Positions 20,145 to 28,759 of a stretch of 47,301 nt of DNA are shown here, in pieces. A program made the translations under genes and the position numbers. Below the pieces are notes generated by a model that saw only the letters and a list, made by a program, of their open reading frames with translations, was not told where the DNA came from and made no database searches. Positions within the stretch are counted from its first letter, which is position 1, and each line of letters opens with the position of its first letter. The DNA is from Helicobacter anseris (GTDB lineage: Bacteria > Campylobacterota > Campylobacteria > Campylobacterales > Helicobacteraceae): positions 10,096-57,396 of the forward strand of contig JXTW01000011.1 of NCBI GenBank assembly GCA_004368235.1, in the 5' to 3' direction.

Positions 20145-20690
20145 ATGAGAATCCTTGTTTTAGGAGTAGGAAATATTTTATTTGGAGATGAGGGTATGGG
20201 TGTCCATCTATGTAATTATTTAAAGGTTAACTATATTTTTAATACTACCCATGAGCTTGATTTTATTGATGGAGGGACCCTAGCCCAGTCTCTTATTCCT
20301 CTTATTACTTCTTATGATGAAGTTTTGATATTAGATTGTGTTAGTGTTGATGATGCTAGTGTAGGGGATGTATACCGCTTTCCTTTTTCTAGTGTGCCAA
20401 ACATTGTTACTTGGGCTGGTAGTGCACATGAGGTAGAGATGTTACAAACTCTACGTATGATTGAAATAATGGGAGATTTGCCACCAGTAGAGATTATAGG
20501 TATTGTTCCCTATGTGATTGGTGAAGATACTAGCTTTAAGCTTAGTGATGGAGTTATCAAGGGAGCTGAAATTATGCAGGATCAGGCACTTTCTTATTTG
20601 GCTTCAAAAGGCATAAAAGCCCAAAAAATCAAAGATATACCCTTACAAGTCATAGCTAATCACTCTTTTAGGGGTGTTGATGATTTATGA
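20145..20690 (+). CDS. hydD: Hydrogenase maturation endopeptidase (HydD, HyaD/HybD family)
   Basis: A 181-residue protease that clips the C-terminal tail of the nickel-loaded large subunit. The family opening LVLGVGNILFGDEGMGVHL is present, and the nickel-sensing residues correspond to Glu16, Asp64 (LDCVS) and His95 (AGSAHE), close to Glu16, Asp62 and His93 of E. coli HybD. It begins five bases after hydC and overlaps hydE by 11 bases, indicating tight coupling within the operon. Confidence 0.96.
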   Translation: MRILVLGVGNILFGDEGMGVHLCNYLKVNYIFNTTHELDFIDGGTLAQSLIPLITSYDEVLILDCVSVDDASVGDVYRFPFSSVPNIVTWAGSAHEVEMLQTLRMIEIMGDLPPVEIIGIVPYVIGEDTSFKLSDGVIKGAEIMQDQALSYLASKGIKAQKIKDIPLQVIANHSFRGVDDL

Positions 20691-22227
20691 ATTGAGATTT
20701 GCTGTAAATAAGGAGCATAGCACTTATATAGTTTTACGATCAATTTTAATTCATAGCACAAAAACTTATGATTTGACATTTATGGAGCGTTTTGATGATG
20801 AGTATGCTTTTTTGGTTAATGGAACAACCAAAGAGGTTTTAGCATTTTGTGATGAAATATCTAAGCGTATCCCATTGTCTTTAAATTTTAAGTTTTTATA
20901 CTTTAAAAATATAGAATGCACAGATTTTCAACCTTCATCAGTCCCTGATTTGCCTATAGCTTTGGATGCAGTTTTATTACAAGAGCTTTCTGATAATCCA
21001 TATAAGCTGGTTGATTATCTGGAAAATTTTGAGTGTAAAGATATTTTAGCAACTTTAAATGAGTGTATAGCGCGCTTAAAGGCAAATAACTTGGTGATAA
21101 AAACCGCACTTGGTAATTTTAGATTTGGTATGAGCATAGAGACATTGCAGGGCGATCTTGATGAAAATAGTAGCCTATTATTTTGGGATATTTCTATGTT
21201 AAAAACTCATATGAGAGTAGAAAATGCTCAAGTTGAGGCGCTGGCTAGCTTTGAGAAACCAAGTATGATGCTAATGCCAAAAGATATATTCCGTGATATT
21301 TTGGGAAGTGAGATAAAAGAGTGTATTTTACCATTTGACGCATTTTTATCTGTATTATCAGGATATTGCTTGAAACAAGATATTGCCTTTAGTTTTTTTG
21401 TAAGGAGTTCGCAAGATCCTTTTATATCATATGATCAAAACGTGCCTTGTTCTCATAAAATTGTGGTATCAAAAGATGGTTTTGTGCTCTATGATGAAAT
21501 TGAGGCTAAGAGTTTGCAAGAGATTATTAATGTCCATAAAACAGAGCTAGAGGTTAAAGATAAGGACAATGAAAATCTACAAATATCTAGTTTGATTATG
21601 TGTTTAAGTAAAAAGAATGAAATATTTTTCTGGCTTAAAAGTGGTGATGGAATTAAGAGCATACTTGAATTTGATTTTGAATGTTCCCCATATGTTCTAT
21701 TTCAGGAGATTTTAAATACTAAAGATGGTGATAAATTATGTAAAAATTTTGAAAAATATTGTCCAGAGCTTTACTTGTATTCTCAAAAAGTTATTCAGTC
21801 TAAAAAAACAAAAAATATTTTTAATTTTTTAGATTCTATAGCCCTTATTCTTGGTTTTGAAAGTGTATATCGGCTTTTTGCAAATGCAAATACTTATGTG
21901 CGTGATAAGGGTCCTAGAATTGATTATAAAATTATTAAAAATGAAAAAAATGAGCTTAAGCTTGATTATATTTTAGTGTTAAAATCAGCAATGAGTTTTA
22001 AAATAGCTGGTGTGGATGATGCTACTTTATGCTATGGTATTCTTGATTCTCTAGGAGAATTTTTAGGAAATCTTATTGGTGATATAGGAATTAATTTTCA
22101 TGCTAAGAGTGTTTTTATTTTTGGATCATTATTGGGGGAGAAGATTTTATTTGACAAAATTTTGCACTATATGCCAAAAAATATGAAGCTAATTTTACCT
22201 AAGAGTGGTTTTTTGGATTATCAATAA
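20680..22227 (+). CDS. hydE: Hydrogenase-associated protein HydE
   Basis: A 515-residue soluble protein in the position of H. pylori HP0635/hydE, which is reported to be needed for hydrogenase activity. I see no clear enzyme motif. The last part (MSFKIAGVDDATLCYGILDSLGEFL to the end) loosely recalls the C-terminus of the HypF/Kae1 carbamoyltransferase family, but this is only an impression. The start is ATG 20680 with AGGGG six bases upstream, inside the end of hydD; GTG 20674 and TTG 20677 are in-frame alternatives. It is the last hyd gene, 36 bases before panD. Confidence 0.8.
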   Translation: MIYELRFAVNKEHSTYIVLRSILIHSTKTYDLTFMERFDDEYAFLVNGTTKEVLAFCDEISKRIPLSLNFKFLYFKNIECTDFQPSSVPDLPIALDAVLLQELSDNPYKLVDYLENFECKDILATLNECIARLKANNLVIKTALGNFRFGMSIETLQGDLDENSSLLFWDISMLKTHMRVENAQVEALASFEKPSMMLMPKDIFRDILGSEIKECILPFDAFLSVLSGYCLKQDIAFSFFVRSSQDPFISYDQNVPCSHKIVVSKDGFVLYDEIEAKSLQEIINVHKTELEVKDKDNENLQISSLIMCLSKKNEIFFWLKSGDGIKSILEFDFECSPYVLFQEILNTKDGDKLCKNFEKYCPELYLYSQKVIQSKKTKNIFNFLDSIALILGFESVYRLFANANTYVRDKGPRIDYKIIKNEKNELKLDYILVLKSAMSFKIAGVDDATLCYGILDSLGEFLGNLIGDIGINFHAKSVFIFGSLLGEKILFDKILHYMPKNMKLILPKSGFLDYQ

Positions 22228-22263
22228 TTAGATAAAATAGCCAAAAATATAATAAGGTTGAGT

Positions 22264-22626
22264 ATGCAACTAGAAATGCTTTATTCAAAGATACATCGTG
22301 CAACTGTCAGTGATGCTAATTTAAATTATGTTGGATCCATTACTATAGATTCTAAGTTAGCAATGGCAGCAGGCTTATATGAGGGGATTAAAGTAGATAT
22401 TGTTAATATTAATAATGGAGAACGATTTTCAACCTATGTTATCTTTGGTGATAATGATGGTGAGATTTGTATTAATGGCGCAGCAGCTAGAAAGGTAGCA
22501 GTAGGAGATATTATCATTATTATTGCTTATGCTATTTATCAAGAAGATGAGCTAAAAGACTATGCCCCTAAAGTTGTTATTGTAGATGAAAATAATCAAA
22601 TTAGTATGATAAAAAATGAGGTATAA
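22264..22626 (+). CDS. panD: Aspartate 1-decarboxylase (pyruvoyl-dependent)
   Basis: This enzyme makes beta-alanine from aspartate for pantothenate and coenzyme A synthesis. The proenzyme self-cleaves at Gly24-Ser25 (NYVGSITID), and the new serine becomes the pyruvoyl cofactor. Start ATG 22264 puts the cleavage site at the canonical position and has AAGG seven bases upstream; an in-frame TTG at 22258 is rejected. Further family motifs are [12 protein letters not shown] and [12 protein letters not shown]. Length 120 residues is normal. It is followed after two bases by ybaB. Confidence 0.97.
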   Translation: MQLEMLYSKIHRATVSDANLNYVGSITIDSKLAMAAGLYEGIKVDIVNINNGERFSTYVIFGDNDGEICINGAAARKVAVGDIIIIIAYAIYQEDELKDYAPKVVIVDENNQISMIKNEV

Positions 22627-22628
22627 CA

Positions 22629-22946
22629 ATGTTTGATGAGCAAAACTTAAAAAATCTTTTTGGTGATATACAAAAAAATCTTGAGAGTATGCAGGAAAAA
22701 ACCAAAGAAAGTATTTTTACAGCCAAAAGTGGAGGCGGTTTGGTGAGTGTTAGTATGAATGGTTCAGGAGAAGTGATTGATTTAAATATTGATGAAAGTC
22801 TTTTAGAAGATAGAGAGTCTTTGCAGATATTGTTAATTAGCGCTATTAATGAAGTCTCTAAAAGTGTAGAAGAAAATAAAAAGAATACAGCATTGGGGAT
22901 GCTTGGTGGATTAGGTGGATTTGATTTTAAAAAGTTTGGAATCTAA
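22629..22946 (+). CDS. ybaB: YbaB/EbfC family nucleoid-associated protein
   Basis: A 105-residue DNA-binding protein of the YbaB/EbfC family, which forms dimers and is thought to help organise the nucleoid. The diagnostic middle section is present: SGGGLVSVSMNGSGEVIDLNI followed by DESLLEDRESLQILLISAINE. A glycine-rich C-terminus (ALGMLGGLGGFDF) closes it. It stands between panD and a PDZ-protein gene, the order I recall as HP0034-HP0036 in H. pylori. Its stop is one base before the next ATG. Confidence 0.93.
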   Translation: MFDEQNLKNLFGDIQKNLESMQEKTKESIFTAKSGGGLVSVSMNGSGEVIDLNIDESLLEDRESLQILLISAINEVSKSVEENKKNTALGMLGGLGGFDFKKFGI

Positions 22947-22947
22947 A

Positions 22948-24087
22948 ATGCGTTTCTTATTTTTCTTATTTTTTTTAGGTAGCCATTTTCTTCTTAGCTA
23001 TGATTTTTCTTATTGTCTTAGGTATTACCAGATGCGAGCTTTAAAGTTTAAGGATGGCTATGCTACACCTATACTTTATGATGGTAAAACTTATTTTTTA
23101 TATTATTCTAAAAAACCAATTCTTGATAAAGCCATCATTAAATCTGATCCGTTTGTAGGATTATATTTAATTAATGCGCAAAAAAATATTAAAGGTTATG
23201 TATTAAGAGATGTGGATTTTATGGCTAAAGAGCATAATGTTGCCTTATTGCGTTTTTCTGATTTTGTGCAAACGAGGATTATTAGCGAACAGAGTGGATT
23301 TTTAAAATATGGTCGCTTAGAAAGTAAAACCTCTAGCAATCAAGTTGTAGGTAATATTTGTTATCAGATTTATGGAATTACAACAGAAAATGGACTATTA
23401 ACTAAACGTTATATTGATAGATTTTTATCGCAGGATAAGCCATATTATGCAGATATTGGCATTAGGCTTAAAGAAGAAACAACGATTGTTGATATTATAG
23501 ATCCATTTTTTGAAGACAATCCATTTTTACCAGGAGATGAGATTATTAGCATCAATGATGTGCCCATTAATTCTAAGAATATTGAATGGGAGATGAGCAA
23601 CCTTCCTGAAAAGAGTCTAGCTCGTATTAAGATTATAAGAAATCTAGAAAAAAAACCAGAGCAATTAGAGTTTGTTATACCAGTTAGACGTGCTCATGGC
23701 GGTCTTTTATTGCAAGATAGTTTTTTTGAATCTCAAGGCATTAAAATTGATTCTAATCTAAATATTAGAAGAGTGCATTATCCTCAAGTAGATGGACTAG
23801 ATGAATTGAAACGAGGCGATAGAATTTTACAAGTTAATAAACTTGATATTTTGAAAATGAAAGGAGATGTTTTTAAAAATCTTAAGCATACTCTTAATGA
23901 TGCCTTTCTTCAAAAGGGATATATAGATATATTAGTCTCTAGGGATGGTTTTCAATTTAATCTTAAGATACAGCCTAAAAATCATTTTAATAATGAACGT
24001 TTAAAATTATTAAACTCAAAGAGATTAGAAAAGAATAAAGATGATAAAATTGTTTTAATAAGAGAGGGTGGAAAACTTGACTACTAG
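22948..24087 (+). CDS. Exported protein with two PDZ-like domains (HP0036-like)
   Basis: A 379-residue protein with an N-terminal signal peptide (MRFLFFLFFLGSHFLLS). Two PDZ-like domains can be picked out: one around FLPGDEIISINDVPINSKNIEW and one around DELKRGDRILQVNKLDILKMKG. No protease catalytic residues are seen, so it is probably a periplasmic binding or scaffold protein. Start ATG 22948 directly follows the ybaB stop; an upstream in-frame start at 22915 would overlap ybaB and spoil the signal peptide. It overlaps the start of ispA. Its biological role is not known to me. Confidence 0.8.
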   Translation: MRFLFFLFFLGSHFLLSYDFSYCLRYYQMRALKFKDGYATPILYDGKTYFLYYSKKPILDKAIIKSDPFVGLYLINAQKNIKGYVLRDVDFMAKEHNVALLRFSDFVQTRIISEQSGFLKYGRLESKTSSNQVVGNICYQIYGITTENGLLTKRYIDRFLSQDKPYYADIGIRLKEETTIVDIIDPFFEDNPFLPGDEIISINDVPINSKNIEWEMSNLPEKSLARIKIIRNLEKKPEQLEFVIPVRRAHGGLLLQDSFFESQGIKIDSNLNIRRVHYPQVDGLDELKRGDRILQVNKLDILKMKGDVFKNLKHTLNDAFLQKGYIDILVSRDGFQFNLKIQPKNHFNNERLKLLNSKRLEKNKDDKIVLIREGGKLDY

Positions 24088-24940
24088 GCTTACTCATATT
24101 TTAAATGATTTTGAGACTTTTTTGCAAAAGAGTGTGCCTAATATACCGGGTTTTCATCCTAATTTTCAAAAAGCATTTTGGGAAATGCTATTATTTGGTG
24201 GTAAACGTTTTCGACCAGCTTTACTTTTTTCTATGGTGGATGCCTTTAATCCAGAGTTAGTAAATAGGTCCTTTTTGCCGGCGTTAGCTCTTGAGTGTTT
24301 GCATACATACTCTTTAATACATGATGATTTGCCATGTATGGATGATGCAAATCTGCGTCGAGGGCATATGACTTTACATAAAAGTTATGATGAGACTACG
24401 GCAGTTTTAGTTGGCGATGGACTGAATACTTATGCTTTTTATTTACTAAGTCAGGCAAATTTAACTCCTTCACAAGTAGTGAAATTGGTAGAAATTTTAT
24501 CTATTGATGGTGGGCTTTCTGGAATGATTATTGGACAAGCTTTAGATTGTTATTTTGAGAATATAACTTTAGATTTAGATAAACTTAAGTTTATTCATTA
24601 TCACAAGACTGCTAAGCTTATTGCAGCTAGTTTGCAGATGGGAGGAGTGATAGCAGGAGTAGATAACTTAGAAAAAATTAGAGAATTTGGTTTTCAGTTA
24701 GGATTGTATTTTCAGGTTAGAGATGATATTATTGATTGTGTGGAGAATGAGATAAGCACTGGCAAAAGTACGCAAAATGATGGTAGAAAAAATAGTTATG
24801 TAAATTTACTTGGTTTGGATGGAGCTAGAGAAGAGTTGGCAGGCTTAAAAAAAGAGCTTATTTTAATGCAAGAGGATTTTCCTAATGCTTTAAGGGAAAA
24901 TTTGAGTGAGTTATTGCAAGTTTATTTTAAAGAGATTTAG
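24068..24940 (+). CDS. ispA: Geranyl/farnesyl diphosphate synthase
   Basis: A short-chain trans-prenyltransferase that condenses isopentenyl diphosphate with allylic diphosphates to give FPP, the precursor of undecaprenyl phosphate and menaquinone side chains. Motifs are GGKRFRP (44-50), the first aspartate-rich region DDLPCMDD (86-93) and the second, DDIID in FQVRDDIIDC. The two-residue insertion within the first motif is typical of bacterial FPP synthases. The start is uncertain: GTG 24068 gives 290 residues, while TTG 24077 sits at better spacing from AGGG. Both overlap the PDZ gene. Confidence 0.94.
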   Translation: MENLTTRLTHILNDFETFLQKSVPNIPGFHPNFQKAFWEMLLFGGKRFRPALLFSMVDAFNPELVNRSFLPALALECLHTYSLIHDDLPCMDDANLRRGHMTLHKSYDETTAVLVGDGLNTYAFYLLSQANLTPSQVVKLVEILSIDGGLSGMIIGQALDCYFENITLDLDKLKFIHYHKTAKLIAASLQMGGVIAGVDNLEKIREFGFQLGLYFQVRDDIIDCVENEISTGKSTQNDGRKNSYVNLLGLDGAREELAGLKKELILMQEDFPNALRENLSELLQVYFKEI

Positions 24941-24961
24941 ATCTCTAAATAAGGTTTTTAG

Positions 24962-25828
24962 ATGAAAAGAATATTACTAACTAATGATGATGGTTTTGAT
25001 TCTATAGGACTTATGATTTTAAGGGAAGCAGTACTTGAGGCATTAGGTAGTGAGACTCAAGTTTTAATAGTTGCTCCTGCGCGTGAAAAATCTGCATGCG
25101 GACATGGTTTAACTCTTACAGAACCATTGCGCTTTAGTAAGGTAGATGATGATTTTTATAAGCTTGATGATGGTGGTCCCACAGATTGTATTTATTTAGG
25201 ACTGCATGCAATTTATAAAGATAATTTAAAGCCGGATTTAGTGCTTTCTGGAATTAATCTTGGCTCAAATATGGGAGAGGATACCACTTATTCTGGCACG
25301 GTTGCTGGTGCTATAGAAGCAGTTTTGCATGGTATACCAGCAATAGCTTTTTCACAGGTTATTAGAGATAAAAATTTAGCCTTTAGTTTTGATTTTGCAT
25401 TAGCTAAAGAAGTTGTAATTAAGCTTGTTAAAAAGTTTTTTCAAACAGATATGATGCTAGGAGAGAGAAAATTTTTAAATGTTAATATCCCCCCAATATC
25501 TCCTCAAAAATGTAAGGGCTATAAAATCACACAAAAAGGTTTTAGACTATATGGTAATGATGCTTGTTTATGTCGTGATCCGAGGGGTAATGAGTATTAT
25601 TGGTTAGGCGGACAGCCTTTATCTTGGCGAGAGAGAGGAATATTTAATAATGATGAGATTAATGGAAGTTCTGATATAGTAAAAGAGTTTTTAGATTTAC
25701 AAGGAGATGATCTACTTCTTTCAGATTTTAGTGCCATTAAAGATGGTTATGTATCTATAACTCCTATGAGTGTTAATTTGACTAGCTATGTAGATATGCA
25801 AAAAGTAGCAAAATGGTTAAGGGATTAG
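24962..25828 (+). CDS. surE: 5'/3'-nucleotidase SurE
   Basis: A metal-dependent survival-protein E nucleotidase, dephosphorylating nucleoside monophosphates in the cytoplasm. The N-terminus ILLTNDDGFDSIGL carries the Asp9-Asp10 metal ligands. Further conserved parts are APAREKSACGHGLT, LDDGGPTDCIYLGL, DLVLSGINLGSNMGEDTTYSGTV and VNIPP. Length 288 residues is slightly above usual. Its 3' end overlaps the next gene by 16 bases. Confidence 0.96.
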   Translation: MKRILLTNDDGFDSIGLMILREAVLEALGSETQVLIVAPAREKSACGHGLTLTEPLRFSKVDDDFYKLDDGGPTDCIYLGLHAIYKDNLKPDLVLSGINLGSNMGEDTTYSGTVAGAIEAVLHGIPAIAFSQVIRDKNLAFSFDFALAKEVVIKLVKKFFQTDMMLGERKFLNVNIPPISPQKCKGYKITQKGFRLYGNDACLCRDPRGNEYYWLGGQPLSWRERGIFNNDEINGSSDIVKEFLDLQGDDLLLSDFSAIKDGYVSITPMSVNLTSYVDMQKVAKWLRD

Positions 25829-27684
25829 CAAGAATTAGGGGGATTGGTTTTATTCTAGTAGTCTTGCTTTTATGGGTAAGTTGTTTAAATGCTAATTGGC
25901 AGAATGATTCAAGGATCTTAACTTTATATCCGAAGGAATATATCCATTCTATATCATTGTTAGATATACCAAAATATAAAAATGATTTTAAGCATTTTGA
26001 TTATGTAAATGCTAACGCACCTAAAGGAGGTAGATTAAGGGGTTTTGCTCTAGGTGGATTTGATAGTCTTAATCCATTTTTATTAAAGGGGAATCCAGCA
26101 GATGAGCTAAGCTTGATCTATGATACTTTAATGTCTCAAAGTTTAGATGAGCCTTATAGTCAGTATCCTTTAGTTGCAGATGGTTTAAAGATAGCATATG
26201 ATCATAGTGGAGTAATTTTTCATATTAATCCTAAGGCTTATTTTAGTGATGGAGTAAAGATTAGTGCTTGGGATGTGAAATTTAGCTTTGATACATTAAT
26301 AAAAAAAGGTTCTGTGCTTTTTCCGCAGTATTACGCTGGGATTAAAGAAGCTATAGTATTGGATGATGAACATATAGAGTTTATTTTTAAGAGTAAGGAT
26401 AATCTAGAGTTGCCTATGATTTTGGGTCAGCTTAGTATTTTACCTAGACATTTTTATATGAAAGATGGTAAAAATACCTTTGGTCAAAGTGTACTAAAGA
26501 TTCCTATTGGTAGTGGTCCTTATATGATCCAGTCTTATGAAATTAATCGTTATATCATTTATAAGAGAAATAAAAATTATTGGGCAAAAGATTTAGCAGT
26601 TAATATTGGGATTTATAACTTTGATTTTATACAGATAGATTATTATAAGGATGCTTCAGTAGCACTTAAGGCTTTTTTAAAAGGGGATTATGACTGGCGC
26701 TTTGAAAATGTAGCTAAGGTATGGGCGCGTGGATATGAGGGGGCTGCACTAAAAGATGGCAGAATAAATAAAGTGATGTTAGAGAATGCAATGCCAAGTG
26801 GAATGCAGGGTTTTTTCTTAAATACGCGTAGAGAGTCTTTAAAAAATCCATTGGTCAGGGAAGCTTTGCTTTATGCTTTTGATGTGGATTGGGCGATTAA
26901 AAATTTATTTTATTCTCAATATGCGCCTACACAAAGTTATTTTGATCATTCTATTTATGCTATGAAGAGTGGTGTAGTAAAGGGTAGAGAAAGGGAAATA
27001 TTGTTAAGATATCAAGATAAACTTGATGCTAGAGATAGGAGGATTTTGCACTCTGGATTTAATATTCCTAGGACCTATGCTAATAATTTTAAATTAAGAG
27101 AAAACTTAAAATATGCTATGGATTTGCTAAACAAGGCAGGGTATGAGATTAGAGATTTTAAGCTAGTGGATAAGAAGAGTAAAAAACCACTAGAGCTTAC
27201 TATATTATTAGATAATGAGGCATTTGATCGTTTGGCACTTAGCTATGCTCAAAATCTCAAGACATTAGGTATTAAACTTAAAATAAAAAGAGTAGATTCT
27301 GCAAGATATGGAGATTTGGTGCGTAATTTTGATTATGATATGATTGTTGGGGTTATACCACAATCTCTTTATCCTGGTAATGAGCAACAATATTATTTCG
27401 GTTCTAAAGCAGCAGGAATAAAGGGTAGTAAAAATTATGCTGGTATAAGTGATGAAGTGATAGATGATCTGATAGAGCGTCTTATAAATACATATAATTA
27501 TCAGGAGCGTTTAAATCTTGTACGTGCATTAGATAGGGTGCTAAGCTGGGGATTTTATGTTATACCACATTTTTATATGCCAGCTTATAGGATTGCATAT
27601 TGGCAGCATATTAAAATGCCAGAAAAATCACCATCTTATGGTTTAAACCCTTATATTTGGTGGGATAGAAATTCGGAAAAATAG
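25813..27684 (+). CDS. yejA: ABC transporter periplasmic peptide-binding protein (YejA-like)
   Basis: A 623-residue solute-binding protein of family 5 (oligopeptide/microcin C type) with an N-terminal signal (IGFILVVLLLWVSCLNA). YejA-like landmarks are FDYVNANAPKGGRLRGFALGGFDSLNPF, DEPYSQYPLVADG, FSDGVKISAWDVKFSFDTL and the C-terminal SYGLNPYIWWDR. It would deliver peptides to the YejB permease encoded immediately downstream. The cysteine before the cleavage region (VSCLNAN) might allow lipidation, but the spacing is not a convincing lipobox. Start ATG 25813 overlaps surE and has only a weak ribosome binding site. Confidence 0.93.
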   Translation: MVKGLARIRGIGFILVVLLLWVSCLNANWQNDSRILTLYPKEYIHSISLLDIPKYKNDFKHFDYVNANAPKGGRLRGFALGGFDSLNPFLLKGNPADELSLIYDTLMSQSLDEPYSQYPLVADGLKIAYDHSGVIFHINPKAYFSDGVKISAWDVKFSFDTLIKKGSVLFPQYYAGIKEAIVLDDEHIEFIFKSKDNLELPMILGQLSILPRHFYMKDGKNTFGQSVLKIPIGSGPYMIQSYEINRYIIYKRNKNYWAKDLAVNIGIYNFDFIQIDYYKDASVALKAFLKGDYDWRFENVAKVWARGYEGAALKDGRINKVMLENAMPSGMQGFFLNTRRESLKNPLVREALLYAFDVDWAIKNLFYSQYAPTQSYFDHSIYAMKSGVVKGREREILLRYQDKLDARDRRILHSGFNIPRTYANNFKLRENLKYAMDLLNKAGYEIRDFKLVDKKSKKPLELTILLDNEAFDRLALSYAQNLKTLGIKLKIKRVDSARYGDLVRNFDYDMIVGVIPQSLYPGNEQQYYFGSKAAGIKGSKNYAGISDEVIDDLIERLINTYNYQERLNLVRALDRVLSWGFYVIPHFYMPAYRIAYWQHIKMPEKSPSYGLNPYIWWDRNSEK

Positions 27685-27685
27685 A

Positions 27686-28735
27686 ATGCTAAACTATATA
27701 TTAAAGCGATTATTTTTAGTTATACCTACTTTGTTTTTAATTATTACAATTAATTTTTTTATTATCCAAATGGCTCCTGGTGGGCCAGTAGAAAGGATGC
27801 TAGCAAAGATTGAGCATGTAGAGACTAGCTTTGAAGCGTATCAGATGAAATCTAGAGCTGGTCAATATTATAAGGATGAGATGGATTCTCAAATGATTGA
27901 GAAGCTAAAAACGCTTTATGGTTTTGATAAGCCTATTTATGAGCGATATTTGCTTATGCTAAAAAACTATTTATGTTTTAATTTTGGAGAGAGCTATTAT
28001 CGTCAGATAGGAGTGCTTGAGCTGATAAAAGAAAAGTTACCAGTTTCTATTTCTTTGGGGTTATTTAGTACGCTTTTAATCTATTTGCTCGGTATTCCAT
28101 TAGGAATCTATAAAGCAAAAAATGATGGGACTAGACTAGATTTGGTTAGTAGTCTTATTATTGTCATTGCTAATGCAATTCCGGCATTTTTATTTGGCAT
28201 TGTTTTAATCGTATTATTTGCCGGAGGGAATTATTGGGATATTTTTCCCTTAAGAGGTCTTATTAGTGATGATTTTGAAAGTTTGAGTTTTTGGAATAAG
28301 GTTAAGGATTATTTATGGCATATTGCTTTACCTGTTTTTTGTATTTCATTTAGTGGTTTGGCAACATTAGTTTTTTTGGTGAAAAATTCTTTTTTAGATG
28401 AGATGCATAAGGCTTATGTTCTTTATGCTAAGATTAGAGGTGTTAATGAGGACCGAATTCTTTATAGCCATATTTTTAGAAATGCGATGCTTTTGGTTAT
28501 TTCTTCCTTTCCAAGTGTATTTTTGGGGATGTTTTTTTCGGGTTCTCTGCTTATTGAAGTGATTTTTAGTCTTGATGGATTGGGACTTTTAGGGTATGAT
28601 AGCTTACTTACTCGCGATTATCCAGTAGTATTTGGAAGTTTGTATATTTTTACTTTATTGGGATTGCTAGCAACTTTAATAAGTGATTTGATTTATGTGT
28701 GGATTGATCCCAGAATCCACTTTGAAAAAAATTAA
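27686..28735 (+). CDS. yejB: ABC transporter permease (YejB/DppB-like)
   Basis: A 349-residue inner-membrane permease of the binding-protein-dependent peptide transporter class. It opens with MLNYILKRLFLVIPTLFLII, followed by the QMAPGGPVERML segment typical of YejB. The EAA-like coupling loop is AYVLYAKIRGVNEDRILYSHIFRNAM. Six helices are expected. It starts two bases after yejA. The second permease (YejE) and ATPase (YejF) expected downstream are absent; the next gene is homoserine dehydrogenase. Confidence 0.93.
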   Translation: MLNYILKRLFLVIPTLFLIITINFFIIQMAPGGPVERMLAKIEHVETSFEAYQMKSRAGQYYKDEMDSQMIEKLKTLYGFDKPIYERYLLMLKNYLCFNFGESYYRQIGVLELIKEKLPVSISLGLFSTLLIYLLGIPLGIYKAKNDGTRLDLVSSLIIVIANAIPAFLFGIVLIVLFAGGNYWDIFPLRGLISDDFESLSFWNKVKDYLWHIALPVFCISFSGLATLVFLVKNSFLDEMHKAYVLYAKIRGVNEDRILYSHIFRNAMLLVISSFPSVFLGMFFSGSLLIEVIFSLDGLGLLGYDSLLTRDYPVVFGSLYIFTLLGLLATLISDLIYVWIDPRIHFEKN

Positions 28736-28759
28736 TTTGAAAAAAATAAAGGGCTTTGG

